Part shown: positions 1 to 6,554 of the stretch, in pieces
How the letters are laid out: each line of letters begins with the position of its first letter
How positions within the stretch are numbered: position 1 is the first letter of the stretch
Assembly (NCBI GenBank): GCA_036380435.1
Contig: DASVES010000160.1
Coordinates: 1 to 12,694, forward strand
Length of the DNA: 12,694 nt
Reading direction: 5' to 3'
From: DASQDT01 sp036380435
GTDB taxonomy: Bacteria > Acidobacteriota > Blastocatellia > Pyrinomonadales > Pyrinomonadaceae
Made by a program: the position numbers and the translations under genes
The notes under the pieces: model-generated
What the model saw: only the letters and a program-made list of their open reading frames with translations
What the model was told of the DNA's origin: nothing
Databases searched by the model: none

Positions 1-8
1 GTAAGACG

Positions 9-51
9 AAGCGGCGCGACGCGGTTCGAGTTGAACCGCGCCGCGCCGCTT
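9..51 (-). terminator. GC-rich hairpin, probable terminator
   Basis: Two 19-bp arms (9-27 and 33-51) are reverse complements except for one A/C mismatch and enclose a 5-nt loop. The hairpin begins 24 bp past the stop of the minus-strand gene at 76-684, so it is well placed to end that transcript. Read on the minus strand the following bases are CGTCTTAC, not a strong U-tract, so efficiency is uncertain. It may act in both directions or be a degenerate intergenic repeat. Confidence 0.55.
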
Positions 52-75
52 TGGTGTTCCGGGTCGGATCGGTGT

Positions 76-684
76 TTAGGGATTGTTGGTGGTGTTCGTC
101 GCGGCGGCCGGCACGGTGCGGCGGATGAAGGCTTCGCCGCGCTGGGTGAGTCCGGCCTTCTGGCCGAAGGTGTGGAGGACGGAGGCGAGCAACTCCTTGT
201 TGTCGAACTTGAAGCTGGCGAGGCCGGAGGCGGCAGTTTCCGGGTCGCGGTACTGGAGGATGAGGTAGCGCGTCTTGCTCTTCATGAACATCCCCGGAAT
301 CCCGCCGTAGGGGATGTGGGAGACGACCGTGCCGGCCGTCGAGCGCTGCGACTTCGAGTCGGTCCAGGCGGCGTGGACGACATCGTAGGGGACGGCGAAG
401 ACCTCTTTGCCCTGCTTCTTGTCGCGGAAGACGAGGCGGCGGTTCACGTCGTCGAAGTTGAGCGTGCCCTCGGCCTTGCCGTAGCCGACGACCCCGCCCT
501 CGTACTTCGTCTTGACCGAGGCGGGCGCCGGGGGCGGCTTCGGCGTCGTCACTGACTGGCCCGGCGTCGTGGGCGCCGCGGCGGGCTGGGGCTCCGTGAC
601 GGTGGCCGTGCGCTGTGCGGCGGCCCCGCCGGCGAGCGAGAGGATGAAGGCCGCGGCCAGCGCGGAGTTGTAGAGCTTTCTCAT
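76..684 (-). CDS. Exported protein of unknown function
   Basis: A 202-residue protein with a clear Sec signal peptide (residues 1-23; hydrophobic core ALAAAFILSLAGG, likely cleavage after AAA before Q24). A Pro/Ala/Thr-rich linker covers about residues 25-56. A single compact domain follows (about 62-190), containing GTLNFDDVNRRLVFRD, EVFAVPYDVVHAAW, RYLILQYRDP and SFKFDNKELL. The alternation of short beta-type segments ending in a helix (residues 163-178) is reminiscent of a PH-like barrel, but I do not recognise a named family. The ATG at 684 has a weak AAAGG Shine-Dalgarno 9 nt upstream. The gene starts 52 bp after the HAS-barrel gene ends, so co-transcription is possible, though nothing in the sequence links the functions. 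Expected location: periplasm or outer surface. Confidence 0.8.
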   Translation of the reverse strand: MRKLYNSALAAAFILSLAGGAAAQRTATVTEPQPAAAPTTPGQSVTTPKPPPAPASVKTKYEGGVVGYGKAEGTLNFDDVNRRLVFRDKKQGKEVFAVPYDVVHAAWTDSKSQRSTAGTVVSHIPYGGIPGMFMKSKTRYLILQYRDPETAASGLASFKFDNKELLASVLHTFGQKAGLTQRGEAFIRRTVPAAATNTTNNP

Positions 685-736
685 TTCTAATTGCCTTTCT
701 GTATTGCTGATAGAGGTTGTTCGGAATTGTCCGACA

Positions 737-1351
737 TTAAAGACGCATTTGGCCGAGCGTTCGTTGCCACGAGAGTGAGCGTTTGAGCACGCACAGGCGT
801 TGCCGATCCTGCGCTGTGCAGTCGCGCTCCAGTTGAGAGATGACGGCCTCGACCACGGGCAGGGCGAACATGCCGGCGTGCGCCACGACCTGCGAGAAGT
901 AGCGCAGGCCCACCGAGCCGTCCTCCCCGCGGTGAAATTCGCGCACCCCCTCGTCCGCCATCGCGTACACGTCCTGCCCGACGGGGATGACGCGGCGCGG
1001 CACGCCGTGTCGATACTCGCCCCTCCCCTCCGCGCCGCCCGCCTCGCGCCAGCCGAGCAGAAGGATGCCGACGAGCACGCCCTGCTCGTTCAGGTAGTCG
1101 GGGCTTAAGACGGCGATCTCTTCGCGCGGCGAAAGACGCGGGCCGAGGCTCCCGTAATCCGGGTTGACGAGCTGCGTGTCGTAGACGACGCCGACCACCT
1201 CGCCGCCCGCCCCTTCGAGCGGCATCGAGACGAACTGCGCGAACCCGTAATCGTCGGCCGTCGGCGGCTCCGCGGCGTCCAGCGGGTCGATCACCCGTCC
1301 GACGTAATCGACGTGCGAGTTCGACTTGACGATCCTGGCGATGCGAGTCAT
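737..1351 (-). CDS. HAS-barrel domain protein (HerA N-terminal-like)
   Basis: A 204-residue protein. Residues about 13-100 resemble the HAS barrel, the small beta-barrel at the N-terminus of HerA DNA translocases, with DYVGRVID, YGFAQFVSM, GGEVVGVVYDTQLVNPDYG, LGPRLSP and SPDYLNEQGVLVGILLLG. The C-terminal part (about 150-204) is helical and ends KRSLSWQRTLGQMRL. There is no Walker A or B motif, so the HerA ATPase domain is absent. nurA lies two genes upstream on the same strand, and NurA is the nuclease partner of HerA, which supports a role in DNA-end processing as a barrel or adaptor subunit. I chose the ATG at 1351. An in-frame upstream start at 1420 would translate the intergenic heptamer repeat (HDSRFTIHD), which is implausible. 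No Shine-Dalgarno is evident. The family call is by motif recall. Confidence 0.72.
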   Translation of the reverse strand: MTRIARIVKSNSHVDYVGRVIDPLDAAEPPTADDYGFAQFVSMPLEGAGGEVVGVVYDTQLVNPDYGSLGPRLSPREEIAVLSPDYLNEQGVLVGILLLGWREAGGAEGRGEYRHGVPRRVIPVGQDVYAMADEGVREFHRGEDGSVGLRYFSQVVAHAGMFALPVVEAVISQLERDCTAQDRQRLCVLKRSLSWQRTLGQMRL

Positions 1352-1358
1352 GGGAAGT

Positions 1359-1471
1359 CGTAAATCGTGAATCGTGAATCGTGAATCGTGAATGAGCGGC
1401 CATCCTGCCGGTGTAGTCAATCGCGAGTCGTATCAGCGTCAATCCCATCGATTTACGATTCACGATTTACG
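1359..1471. repeat. Inverted heptamer repeat, unit AATCGTG
   Basis: The left arm (1359-1393) contains four tandem AATCGTG units. The right arm (1449-1471) is its reverse complement with one mismatch over 23 bp, separated by about 55 bp that also hold degenerate units. The element fills the whole gap between the zinc-ribbon gene (ending 1482) and the HAS-barrel gene (starting 1351). It could form a long hairpin in the transcript. Confidence 0.85.
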
Positions 1472-1481
1472 TCTTTATTCC

Positions 1482-2006
1482 CTATCGCGTCCACTCCGGG
1501 ATTTTGTAGAGAATCCACCACAGAAAAATCTGCGCGCCGAAGACGACCACGCCGAGCACGATGCTCGTGGCCGCGGCGCGGCGGCCCCCGACGTGCGGCG
1601 CGCGCTGGGCGCGCAGGAGTCCGACGCCGCCCATCACGAGCGCGCCGGGGCAGAAGAGGATGCCGAGGTAGGGGACGAGTGAGTAGGTGACGAAGGCGAG
1701 CGCGGTGGTCGCCGCGCCGTTCGAGTTTCTGTCTAAGGGCATGGCTCTCGGGTGCGGCGACGACGCGACGACGGGGCGCGACGCGCGCGCGACGAGTTGG
1801 CTGACGCGGCCCCCGCCGCGTCGATCCTGCAAGTGATAGGAGGCGCGCAGGGAGTCGAGCGGGAAGTAGTCGGCGCCGCCGCGCAGCTCGCGCCCGCACG
1901 TCGCGCAGAAGCGCGCCTCGGTGCGGCGTTGGCTGGCTCCGCACGCGGGGCACATGGCCTCGGCCTCACGCCCCGCATCCGGCTCTCTCTCGGCGCCAGT
2001 GTTCAT
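1482..2006 (-). CDS. Zinc-ribbon membrane protein, DUF4190-like
   Basis: A 174-residue protein. An N-terminal zinc ribbon is formed by CPAC and CATC (Cys19, Cys22, Cys34, Cys37). A hydrophilic, Arg-rich stretch follows (about 40-96). Two hydrophobic segments, about 99-131 and 145-168, are separated by a basic loop (LRAQRAPHVGGRRAA). The pattern of paired helices with a G-rich first segment and GRRAAATSIVLG before the second resembles DUF4190 proteins. The ribbon would face the cytoplasm. The start is uncertain: I prefer the ATG at 2006, but a GTG at 2042 has a GGGGAG sequence 11 nt upstream and would add 12 residues. The gene lies between nurA and the HAS-barrel gene, separated from each by an inverted repeat, so a functional tie is not established. 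Confidence 0.7.
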   Translation of the reverse strand: MNTGAEREPDAGREAEAMCPACGASQRRTEARFCATCGRELRGGADYFPLDSLRASYHLQDRRGGGRVSQLVARASRPVVASSPHPRAMPLDRNSNGAATTALAFVTYSLVPYLGILFCPGALVMGGVGLLRAQRAPHVGGRRAAATSIVLGVVVFGAQIFLWWILYKIPEWTR

Positions 2007-2118
2007 AAAACGTAACGCATCCCACGCCCTCGCGGCAGACACTTTCGCATGCGCTCCCCTCGCGCTTCAAAAATACCCCCTCGGCACGAAGGACGCAAAG
2101 AGTGTTGAGCGTGCGCCT

Positions 2119-2209
2119 CAGTACCGCGAGCGGAAGCCTCGCGGGTCAGCCGCGCGCGTTGCGGTCTATAGGTTTAACGCATACCCGCTCGCTACCGCTC
2201 GCGGTACTG
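2119..2209. repeat. Palindromic element with CAGTACCGCGAGCGG arms, copy 1
   Basis: The left arm (2119-2146) and right arm (2183-2209) are imperfect reverse complements; the left arm is the more diverged. The right arm matches the arms of the element at 7754-7845 over its full 27 bp. The copies are 5.6 kb apart and both lie in intergenic gaps just upstream or downstream of minus-strand genes. The form (about 90 bp, two hairpin arms, short central part) is that of a REP/BIME or small MITE. No transposase is nearby. Confidence 0.85.
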
Positions 2210-2226
2210 TTTAAGCGGCGCGGCAC

Positions 2227-3450
2227 TCAGCGACGGCGCGACTTGCTCATGGGCTTACGCGAGATGCGGAAGTCGAAGCGGTGCTCGTCGGCGAAGTCCT
2301 GCATGACGCGCAGGAACTGCTCGCGGTCGCGCGTCGTCATGGCGGCGGCCGCGTCGGCCGTCTCGACCGCGTAGGGGTAGCCGTTGCCGACCACACACTC
2401 GGCGCGCACCGCGTCCACGACATCTTCGAGCAGGCCCGCCTCGTAGACCCACGCCGGAATCTCGACGCGGGCCGGGTTGCCGCCGGCCGTCGTCTGTAGG
2501 TAGACGAAACCGACAAGCGGGTTGCCCCGCTCGTCGTAGAAGTCCGCGGAGAGGTTCGGGCGGCGGCAGTGCCAGAAGACGGTGCGGTCGCCCCAAGCGG
2601 CAAGTAGTGGCGCGACGCCGCCATCGCGCGCCGGGGCGCGGAGAATTTGCGCGTCGTAGGCGCCGGTCTGCGCCGCGTCGGGGTGGAAGGCTTCGAGCGC
2701 GCGGCAGAGGTCGGGCGCGTAGGAATGATCGACGTAGCCGACGACCGGGACACGGGCCTCGCGCGAGGCGGCGACGAGACCGGCCGCGGCCGCGGCCTGC
2801 CGCTTCGAGAAGGTGTCCTCGGAGCCTTTGCGGAAGGGGGAGAACAAAAGCGTGCCGTCGAGGAAGGCGACGGGCGCACGCTCGCCGCGCTCCTGCCAGC
2901 CGCGCCGGCGCTCGACGAAGTCGCGCAGCGCGGCGGCCTCCAGCTCGAAGCGCCGCGAGTTGACGACCTGCTCGGGGCTGTCGTAGACGCGCCCGCTCTC
3001 CTGCAATTCGCCGGGCGTGATGATCTTGAAGTGCGCTTCCTTCGTGTAAGCGCCGTCGGGCGTGTGTGGGTTCTCGAAGGAGGCGATCTGGACGGCGGCC
3101 ACCGGCAGAGAGACCTCGCGGCCGGGATAAATCTGGCTCCCGTCGGCCGCAAACGTCGTGCGGCCCCGGAGCGTCGCGGCGGCCCACGCGCGCGCCTCCT
3201 CGTGCGAGCGCCAGCGCGGGCCGAACGCGACGGCCACATCATTCGCCACGTCCATCTCCGCCGACGGGTAACTCACGCGCTCAGCGCCCGCCGCCTCCAC
3301 GCGCTCGCGCACCGCCACAGACCCTTCGGCCGCCAGAGCGCGCAGACGCGCCGACGCCTCGCGCACTTCCCCGCGCAGCGTCTGCCCGAAGCTCACGAAC
3401 TCCTCGCGCCGCGAGTGCAGCTCAGTGATTAATCGTGTGCGGTAGAGCAT
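2227..3450 (-). CDS. nurA: DNA double-strand-break nuclease NurA
   Basis: A 407-residue NurA-domain protein. Archaeal NurA works with the HerA translocase as a nuclease resecting DNA ends. Visible family motifs: AADGSQIYPG (101-110) with the conserved Asp103 of the first metal-binding motif, AFLDGTLLF (195-203) with Asp198, VVGYVDHSYAPDL (236-248), FWHCRRP (292-298) and GYPYAVETADAAAAM (357-371). Residues 1-95 form a helical N-terminal region. At the C-terminal motif, where I recall archaeal NurA having a His (AH), this protein reads TAD. ATG 3450 is taken as the start; no Shine-Dalgarno is visible and the AGAGGTT repeat begins 14 bp upstream. A HAS-barrel gene two genes downstream supports the assignment. 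The HerA ATPase is not in the window. Confidence 0.85.
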   Translation of the reverse strand: MLYRTRLITELHSRREEFVSFGQTLRGEVREASARLRALAAEGSVAVRERVEAAGAERVSYPSAEMDVANDVAVAFGPRWRSHEEARAWAAATLRGRTTFAADGSQIYPGREVSLPVAAVQIASFENPHTPDGAYTKEAHFKIITPGELQESGRVYDSPEQVVNSRRFELEAAALRDFVERRRGWQERGERAPVAFLDGTLLFSPFRKGSEDTFSKRQAAAAAGLVAASREARVPVVGYVDHSYAPDLCRALEAFHPDAAQTGAYDAQILRAPARDGGVAPLLAAWGDRTVFWHCRRPNLSADFYDERGNPLVGFVYLQTTAGGNPARVEIPAWVYEAGLLEDVVDAVRAECVVGNGYPYAVETADAAAAMTTRDREQFLRVMQDFADEHRFDFRISRKPMSKSRRR

Positions 3451-3464
3451 GAGGGCAAAAAGGC

Positions 3465-3535
3465 AAGAGGTCAGAGGTTAGAGGTTAGAGGTCAGTAAAG
3501 ACAGCTTTTCACTGACCTCTAACCTCTGACCTCTT
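3465..3535. repeat. Inverted heptamer repeat, units AGAGGTT/AGAGGTC
   Basis: The left arm is 32 bp (3465-3496) and the right arm 25 bp (3511-3535). They are perfect reverse complements once a single 7-bp unit is removed from the left arm. The loop is 14 nt. The element lies between the secreted-protein gene (ending 3541) and nurA (starting 3450), only 5 bp past the stop codon, so it could act as a terminator or 3'-end stabiliser. Confidence 0.92.
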
Positions 3536-3540
3536 GTCTT

Positions 3541-4059
3541 TCATTTTCGCTTGAGAGTCTTGGCAAACTCCTCGGCCGGTGCGGAGTAGCGCGTGGTGCG
3601 GAGCTTGCCGCCGATGAAGATGTAGGCGACGCCGTCGCGCTGGTTGTTGTAGAAGAGCACGTCGCCCTTCGCCTCGCGCTCGAACCGCTTGCCCTTGTCG
3701 AGACCGAGCGACTCGGGCGTGTCGGAGGCGGTGTCGTGTTGGAGGACGATCTGAAGGACGGTGCCTTCGAGTGCGGGCGAGAGCTTTTTGACGGCGACGG
3801 TCTTGGCGGAGAGGAAGAAGATCGTCACGCGCCCGCCGGCCACGTTGAAGTGGAGCGCCCCGTCCGCCATCGTCTCGCGCGCGGCCATGCCGAGCACGCG
3901 CTCCACGTCGGCGCGCCGCGACTTCAGCGGCTCGATGCCCTTCCACGAGGCGGCCCCGGCGACGTGGACGTTGGCGACGAAGAGCGCAGCGAAGGTCAAC
4001 GCGACGAGCGCGGCTTTCCCGCCGCGCGCAGATGCGTAGAGAGATTTGTGGTTACTCAT
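3541..4059 (-). CDS. Secreted WKGI-type protein of unknown function
   Basis: A 172-residue protein with a Sec signal peptide: basic N-terminus, hydrophobic core about 16-35 (ALVALTFAALFVANVHVAG), likely cleavage near AGAA-SW. The mature protein begins SWKGIEPLKSRRADVERVLG, a pattern I associate with short exported proteins of Acidobacteriota; the DVERVLG helix recalls the SmpA/OmlA-like fold, but this is weak. Later segments are beta-rich (GRVTIFFLS, VLQIVLQHD, GDVLFYNNQRDGVAYIFIGGKL). No catalytic motif is evident. A sigma70-like promoter is visible at 4081-4108, giving a leader of only about 15 nt. The gene is likely monocistronic, because inverted repeats bound it on both sides. Confidence 0.78.
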   Translation of the reverse strand: MSNHKSLYASARGGKAALVALTFAALFVANVHVAGAASWKGIEPLKSRRADVERVLGMAARETMADGALHFNVAGGRVTIFFLSAKTVAVKKLSPALEGTVLQIVLQHDTASDTPESLGLDKGKRFEREAKGDVLFYNNQRDGVAYIFIGGKLRTTRYSAPAEEFAKTLKRK

Positions 4060-4080
4060 GGCGTGATGCTACAGCCCAGA

Positions 4081-4108
4081 ATTTTAAAGTTCAAGACCCA
4101 AAGCTCAA
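4081..4108 (-). promoter_or_regulatory. Candidate sigma70 promoter of the secreted WKGI gene
   Basis: On the minus strand, TTGAGC (4103-4108) and TAAAAT (4081-4086) are separated by 16 bp. The expected start is near 4074, about 15 nt before the ATG at 4059. The -10 matches five of six consensus bases and the -35 four. The local sequence is AT-rich compared with its GC-rich surroundings. Confidence 0.42.
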
Positions 4109-4176
4109 CGGACGCTCGACGGCGAAATACTACGAGCTTTCCCGAACGACAGGACTGGACGAGACGCGCGCCGCTA

Positions 4177-4388
4177 GCCGCTGAAAGCGGCGGAAGAATG
4201 TAGCCCACGGCGTAAGCCGTGGGGACAAGGCCGGGAAAGCAATCGAAGCCCCGGAGGGGCGAAAGAATCTCGACGGGCAACACGCTCAACGTTGAGATTC
4301 TTCCGCCCCTCCGGGGCTTCTCAATCTTTGGTGCGAACGTCCCACGGCTTACGCCGTGGGCTACATTCTGCCGCCGCCTCCGGCGGCT
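4177..4388. repeat. Nested palindrome of three hairpin modules (REP/MITE-like)
   Basis: Outer arms (about 4177-4225 and 4339-4388) contain AGAATGTAG followed by CCCACGGCGTAAGCCGTGGG, which is itself a hairpin, and each is flanked by a GCCGC/GCGGC stem. Inner arms (4245-4271 and 4294-4320) are 27 bp with one mismatch and contain the self-complementary GCCCCGGAGGGGC followed by GAAAGAATCTC. The element is thus a palindrome whose parts are also palindromes. It fills the gap between the TPR gene (ending 4418) and the promoter of the secreted WKGI gene. I recall similar AGCCCCGGAGGGGC and TGTAGCCCACGGC repeats in Acidobacteriota and Planctomycetota. No RAYT transposase is present. Confidence 0.9.
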
Positions 4389-4417
4389 CATTGTCTCTTA
4401 GTTGACGAACTTGCGTC

Positions 4418-5650
4418 TTACTTCGCGAAGGGGCGGACTTGATCGGCCGCCTCCTTGAAGTAGGCGTCGTCGGGCGCGAGCGCCATGCCGCGCTCGTAGG
4501 CGGCGAGGGCCTTGGCGTATTGCTTGAGCAGTTGATAGTTGTAGCCGAGGAAGCGGTAGACGTTGGCGTCTTCGGGCGTCTTCGCGGCGGCGCGCTCTAA
4601 GGCGGCGACGGCCTTCGGGTGGTTCTTGGCCTGCGTGTAGGCGAAGCCGAGGAGGTAGAGCGTCTCGCCCTTGGCGGCGTCGCCCGTCGCCGCGCGTTCG
4701 AGCACCGTCGCGGCGCGCGCGTACTGCTTCGAGTTGATGAGCGCCTGACCGTGGAGCAGGACGGCCGGCTCGTCCGAGCGCAGGCGCATCAGGGCCTCGC
4801 TGGCGCGCACGGCCCCCTGATAGTCGGCGTCCGCCTTCGGCCCTTCGCCGGAGGCCGCGCCGCGGCGCAGGTAAGCGTGGGCCAGATACGTCCACGCCTC
4901 GGCGAACTGGGCGTTGGCGGCCGTGGCGCGGTTGAGGAGATTGACGGCCGCGTCGTTGTCCTTGCGGTCGAAGGCGAGGCGGCCGAGGTAATAGAGCGAG
5001 GCCGCGTCCTTCGGATTGAGTTTGACGGCCTCGTTGAAGGAGCGCTCGGACTCGGCGAGCTTGTTCGTGCGGAACTCGGAGAGGCCGCGGTAGTAGAAGG
5101 TGATCGCGTCGGGGCGCGTGCCCTTGCGCGTCGTCGCGGCGACGAGGAGCGGGAGCGCCTCCGCATATTTCTCCGTGCGGACGTAGGCGGTGGCGAGCGC
5201 GTCCGACGTGTTCGCGTCCTCGGCCCCCTCGGCGCGCTGGAGTTCGAGTGCGCGCAGGAGGTCTGTGGCGGCGTCGGCGTAGCGCTTCAGCTCCATCTCG
5301 GCGAAGCCGGCGATCTTCCAGCCTTCGGAGTTCTTCGGGTCGGCGGAGGTCGCCTTGCGCGCTTCGGCGAGGGCCGCGTCGAACTGCTTCTGCTGGAAGA
5401 GCGCGAAGGCGCGCGCGGTGTCGGAGGCGGGCGCGGCGGTTCTGGCGGCGGGGGTCGCGGGCCGCGTCGTGGCCGGGGCCGACGCGGCAGGCTCGTCCGA
5501 CGCGCGCGGCGCGGGCGAGGTGGCGACCGGCTGCGACGGGTTGACCCGGCGCGGACGCGTCGCGCCCGACTGCGCTCCGGCGTCGGCGGCGGTGGCGCAG
5601 CAGACGAGTGCGGCGATAACGGCGGCGGTGCTGATCTTCGATTTCGACAT
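4418..5650 (-). CDS. Exported TPR-repeat protein
   Basis: A 410-residue protein. Residues 1-26 form a signal peptide (core TAAVIAALVCCATAADA, cleavage near ADA or AGA). A Pro/Ala/Thr-rich linker runs from about 28 to 77. The rest is a run of about eight tetratricopeptide repeats: 78-103, 108-137, 146-176, 184-212, 216-246, 250-290, 296-320, 328-356 and 362-392. Typical units are AEAWTYLAHAYLRRG and ANVYRFLGYNYQLLKQYAKAL, with helix A/B spacing and the terminal Pro (LNP, LAP). TPR arrays are protein-binding scaffolds, here most likely periplasmic; the partner is unknown. I chose the ATG at 5650 because it puts the signal peptide at the N-terminus; an in-frame extension to 5785 has no sensible N-terminus. 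No strong Shine-Dalgarno is present. Confidence 0.85.
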   Translation of the reverse strand: MSKSKISTAAVIAALVCCATAADAGAQSGATRPRRVNPSQPVATSPAPRASDEPAASAPATTRPATPAARTAAPASDTARAFALFQQKQFDAALAEARKATSADPKNSEGWKIAGFAEMELKRYADAATDLLRALELQRAEGAEDANTSDALATAYVRTEKYAEALPLLVAATTRKGTRPDAITFYYRGLSEFRTNKLAESERSFNEAVKLNPKDAASLYYLGRLAFDRKDNDAAVNLLNRATAANAQFAEAWTYLAHAYLRRGAASGEGPKADADYQGAVRASEALMRLRSDEPAVLLHGQALINSKQYARAATVLERAATGDAAKGETLYLLGFAYTQAKNHPKAVAALERAAAKTPEDANVYRFLGYNYQLLKQYAKALAAYERGMALAPDDAYFKEAADQVRPFAK

Positions 5651-5799
5651 GGCTTGAAAGTCTTCCAAGTGCCCGGCGGGGGTTTCGCAACCCGGCGGCG
5701 TCCTTTCGGTTCGGGTAAGGGAGAGTGGCGTGTGTCCGATGCGACAAAGGGGGCGCGCGGTTCGCCGCGAAAGATTGTAACTCAAGGGGAGGGCGGTGG

Positions 5800-5879
5800 A
5801 ACACGGATGAAACGGATTGCGGACGGATGAGCACGGATTTAATCCGTGTGAATCTGTCTCAATCCGTCTGATTCGTGTT
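5800..5879. repeat. 80-bp palindrome with CACGGAT words
   Basis: The left half (5800-5840) repeats CACGGATGA, ACGGATTG, ACGGATGA and CACGGATTT. The right half (5841-5879) is its imperfect reverse complement, and the two halves meet with almost no loop. It begins 149 bp upstream of the TPR start. The stretch 5651-5799 between them is GC-rich leader with a possible TACAAT -10 on the minus strand but no convincing -35. The word spacing here is irregular (7-11 bp) rather than strictly 7. Confidence 0.82.
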
Positions 5880-5934
5880 CCCCACTACCCGCCTCGCAAG
5901 CCGCACACAAATGCAGACTGCTAACACGACGAAA

Positions 5935-5993
5935 GGCGGAGGGCGGAAGCGATGGGCGCACACGCCGCGCGCCCATCGCTTCCGCCCTCCGCC
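5935..5993 (-). terminator. Perfect 25-bp hairpin, probable terminator
   Basis: The arms 5935-5959 and 5969-5993 are perfect reverse complements around a 9-nt loop. The left arm opens with two heptamers, GGCGGAG and GGCGGAA, so the element also fits the heptamer-repeat pattern of the window. It begins 34 bp after the stop of the Gly-rich membrane gene. On the minus strand it is followed by TTTCGTCGTGTT, a weak U-rich tail. The stretch 5880-5934 holds nothing I recognise. Confidence 0.7.
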
Positions 5994-6027
5994 TCCGGCC
6001 TTCTCGTCGGACGCGGGGTGTCAGACC

Positions 6028-6318
6028 CTACGGGCCGACGTTGACCCTGTTGCCCCTGTTGCCGCCCACGACGTTGGAGACGATGTCGCCGAGGACGCGG
6101 CCGACGGCGTAAGCGCCGATGGCCGTGGCGATGATGACAGCCGCGTCCGTGTCAGCGCCGTTCACCATGCGCCGGACGAGGATGCCGCCGAGGATGCCGC
6201 CCACGAGGGCGGCGACCCTACTCATCCACCACGGCTCGGGGTCGGGGTCGGGTTTGAAAGGCCCCTTCCCCGGCGGGGTGCCACACCAGCCTACCAGTGC
6301 CCAGAATGCATACATCAT
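6028..6318 (-). CDS. Small Gly-rich membrane protein, unknown function
   Basis: A 96-residue protein. The N-terminus (MMYAFWALVGW) is hydrophobic, followed by a Pro/Lys/Asp stretch (14-30). Two hydrophobic segments follow, about 34-48 (RVAALVGGILGGILV) and 57-85, with glycines spaced in a zipper-like way. The C-terminus is GNRGNRVNVGP. The start is the best supported in the window: AAGGAGGT at 6327-6334 sits 8 nt before the ATG at 6318, and a good sigma70 promoter lies at 6474-6502. Glycine-zipper helices often pack as oligomers, but no family was recognised. It probably forms its own transcription unit ending at the hairpin 5935-5993. Confidence 0.75.
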   Translation of the reverse strand: MMYAFWALVGWCGTPPGKGPFKPDPDPEPWWMSRVAALVGGILGGILVRRMVNGADTDAAVIIATAIGAYAVGRVLGDIVSNVVGGNRGNRVNVGP

Positions 6319-6326
6319 CAGCGTCT

Positions 6327-6334
6327 ACCTCCTT
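6327..6334 (-). promoter_or_regulatory. Strong Shine-Dalgarno AAGGAGGT
   Basis: A near-perfect anti-16S match 8 nt upstream of ATG 6318. It fixes the start and indicates strong translation. It stands out because most genes in the window have weak or no visible Shine-Dalgarno. Confidence 0.85.
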
Positions 6335-6473
6335 AGTGGGGTTAAAAAGTCGGTTGGCAGTTGGAGCGCCGATTCCAAGCTCTCGAATCTATGCCCCGTT
6401 TGTTGATGCGTGTGTGAGACCGGCGGCAGGAGCGGGCCCGCGACGGCGTAGAACCCCAGGTAGGAACGCCGGC

Positions 6474-6502
6474 ACGATATGCCCGCACGGGTGAAATGTC
6501 AA
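6474..6502 (-). promoter_or_regulatory. Sigma70-type promoter of the Gly-rich membrane gene
   Basis: On the minus strand a consensus TTGACA (6497-6502) is 17 bp from TATCGT (6474-6479, four of six matches). The predicted start near 6467 gives a leader of about 150 nt before ATG 6318. The leader (6319-6467) holds no structure I can name; a TTTTT run occurs at about 6344-6348. Confidence 0.6.
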
Positions 6503-6540
6503 CGATTTTCGGCCCCACGGGCGTGTGTGCGCGCGCGGCC

Positions 6541-6554
6541 CCGCGCTAGCGCGG
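6541..6554. terminator. 14-bp perfect palindrome over a stop codon
   Basis: The palindrome CCGCGCTAGCGCGG includes the TAG stop (6546-6548) of the DUF5670-like gene. It could form a short GC hairpin at the end of the purSQ transcript, but there is no U-tract, so terminator function is doubtful. Confidence 0.3.

Noticed and set aside
1352..1420. N-terminal extension of the HAS-barrel protein
   Set aside because: It would translate the AATCGTG repeat as HDSRFTIHD; the conserved start MTRIARIVKSN begins at 1351.
2119..2209. Insertion sequence
   Set aside because: About 90 bp with no coding capacity; better called a non-autonomous REP/MITE-like element.
5651..5785. 45-residue extension of the TPR protein
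   Set aside because: It would bury the signal peptide, and the added residues have no secretion or domain features.
4619..5830. A 403-codon open frame on the plus strand opposite the TPR gene, with similar long ones at 2647-3432 and 7844-8593
   Set aside because: The translations are low-complexity Gly/Arg/Ala-rich with no motif, while the minus strand encodes recognisable domains. They arise from high GC at third positions.
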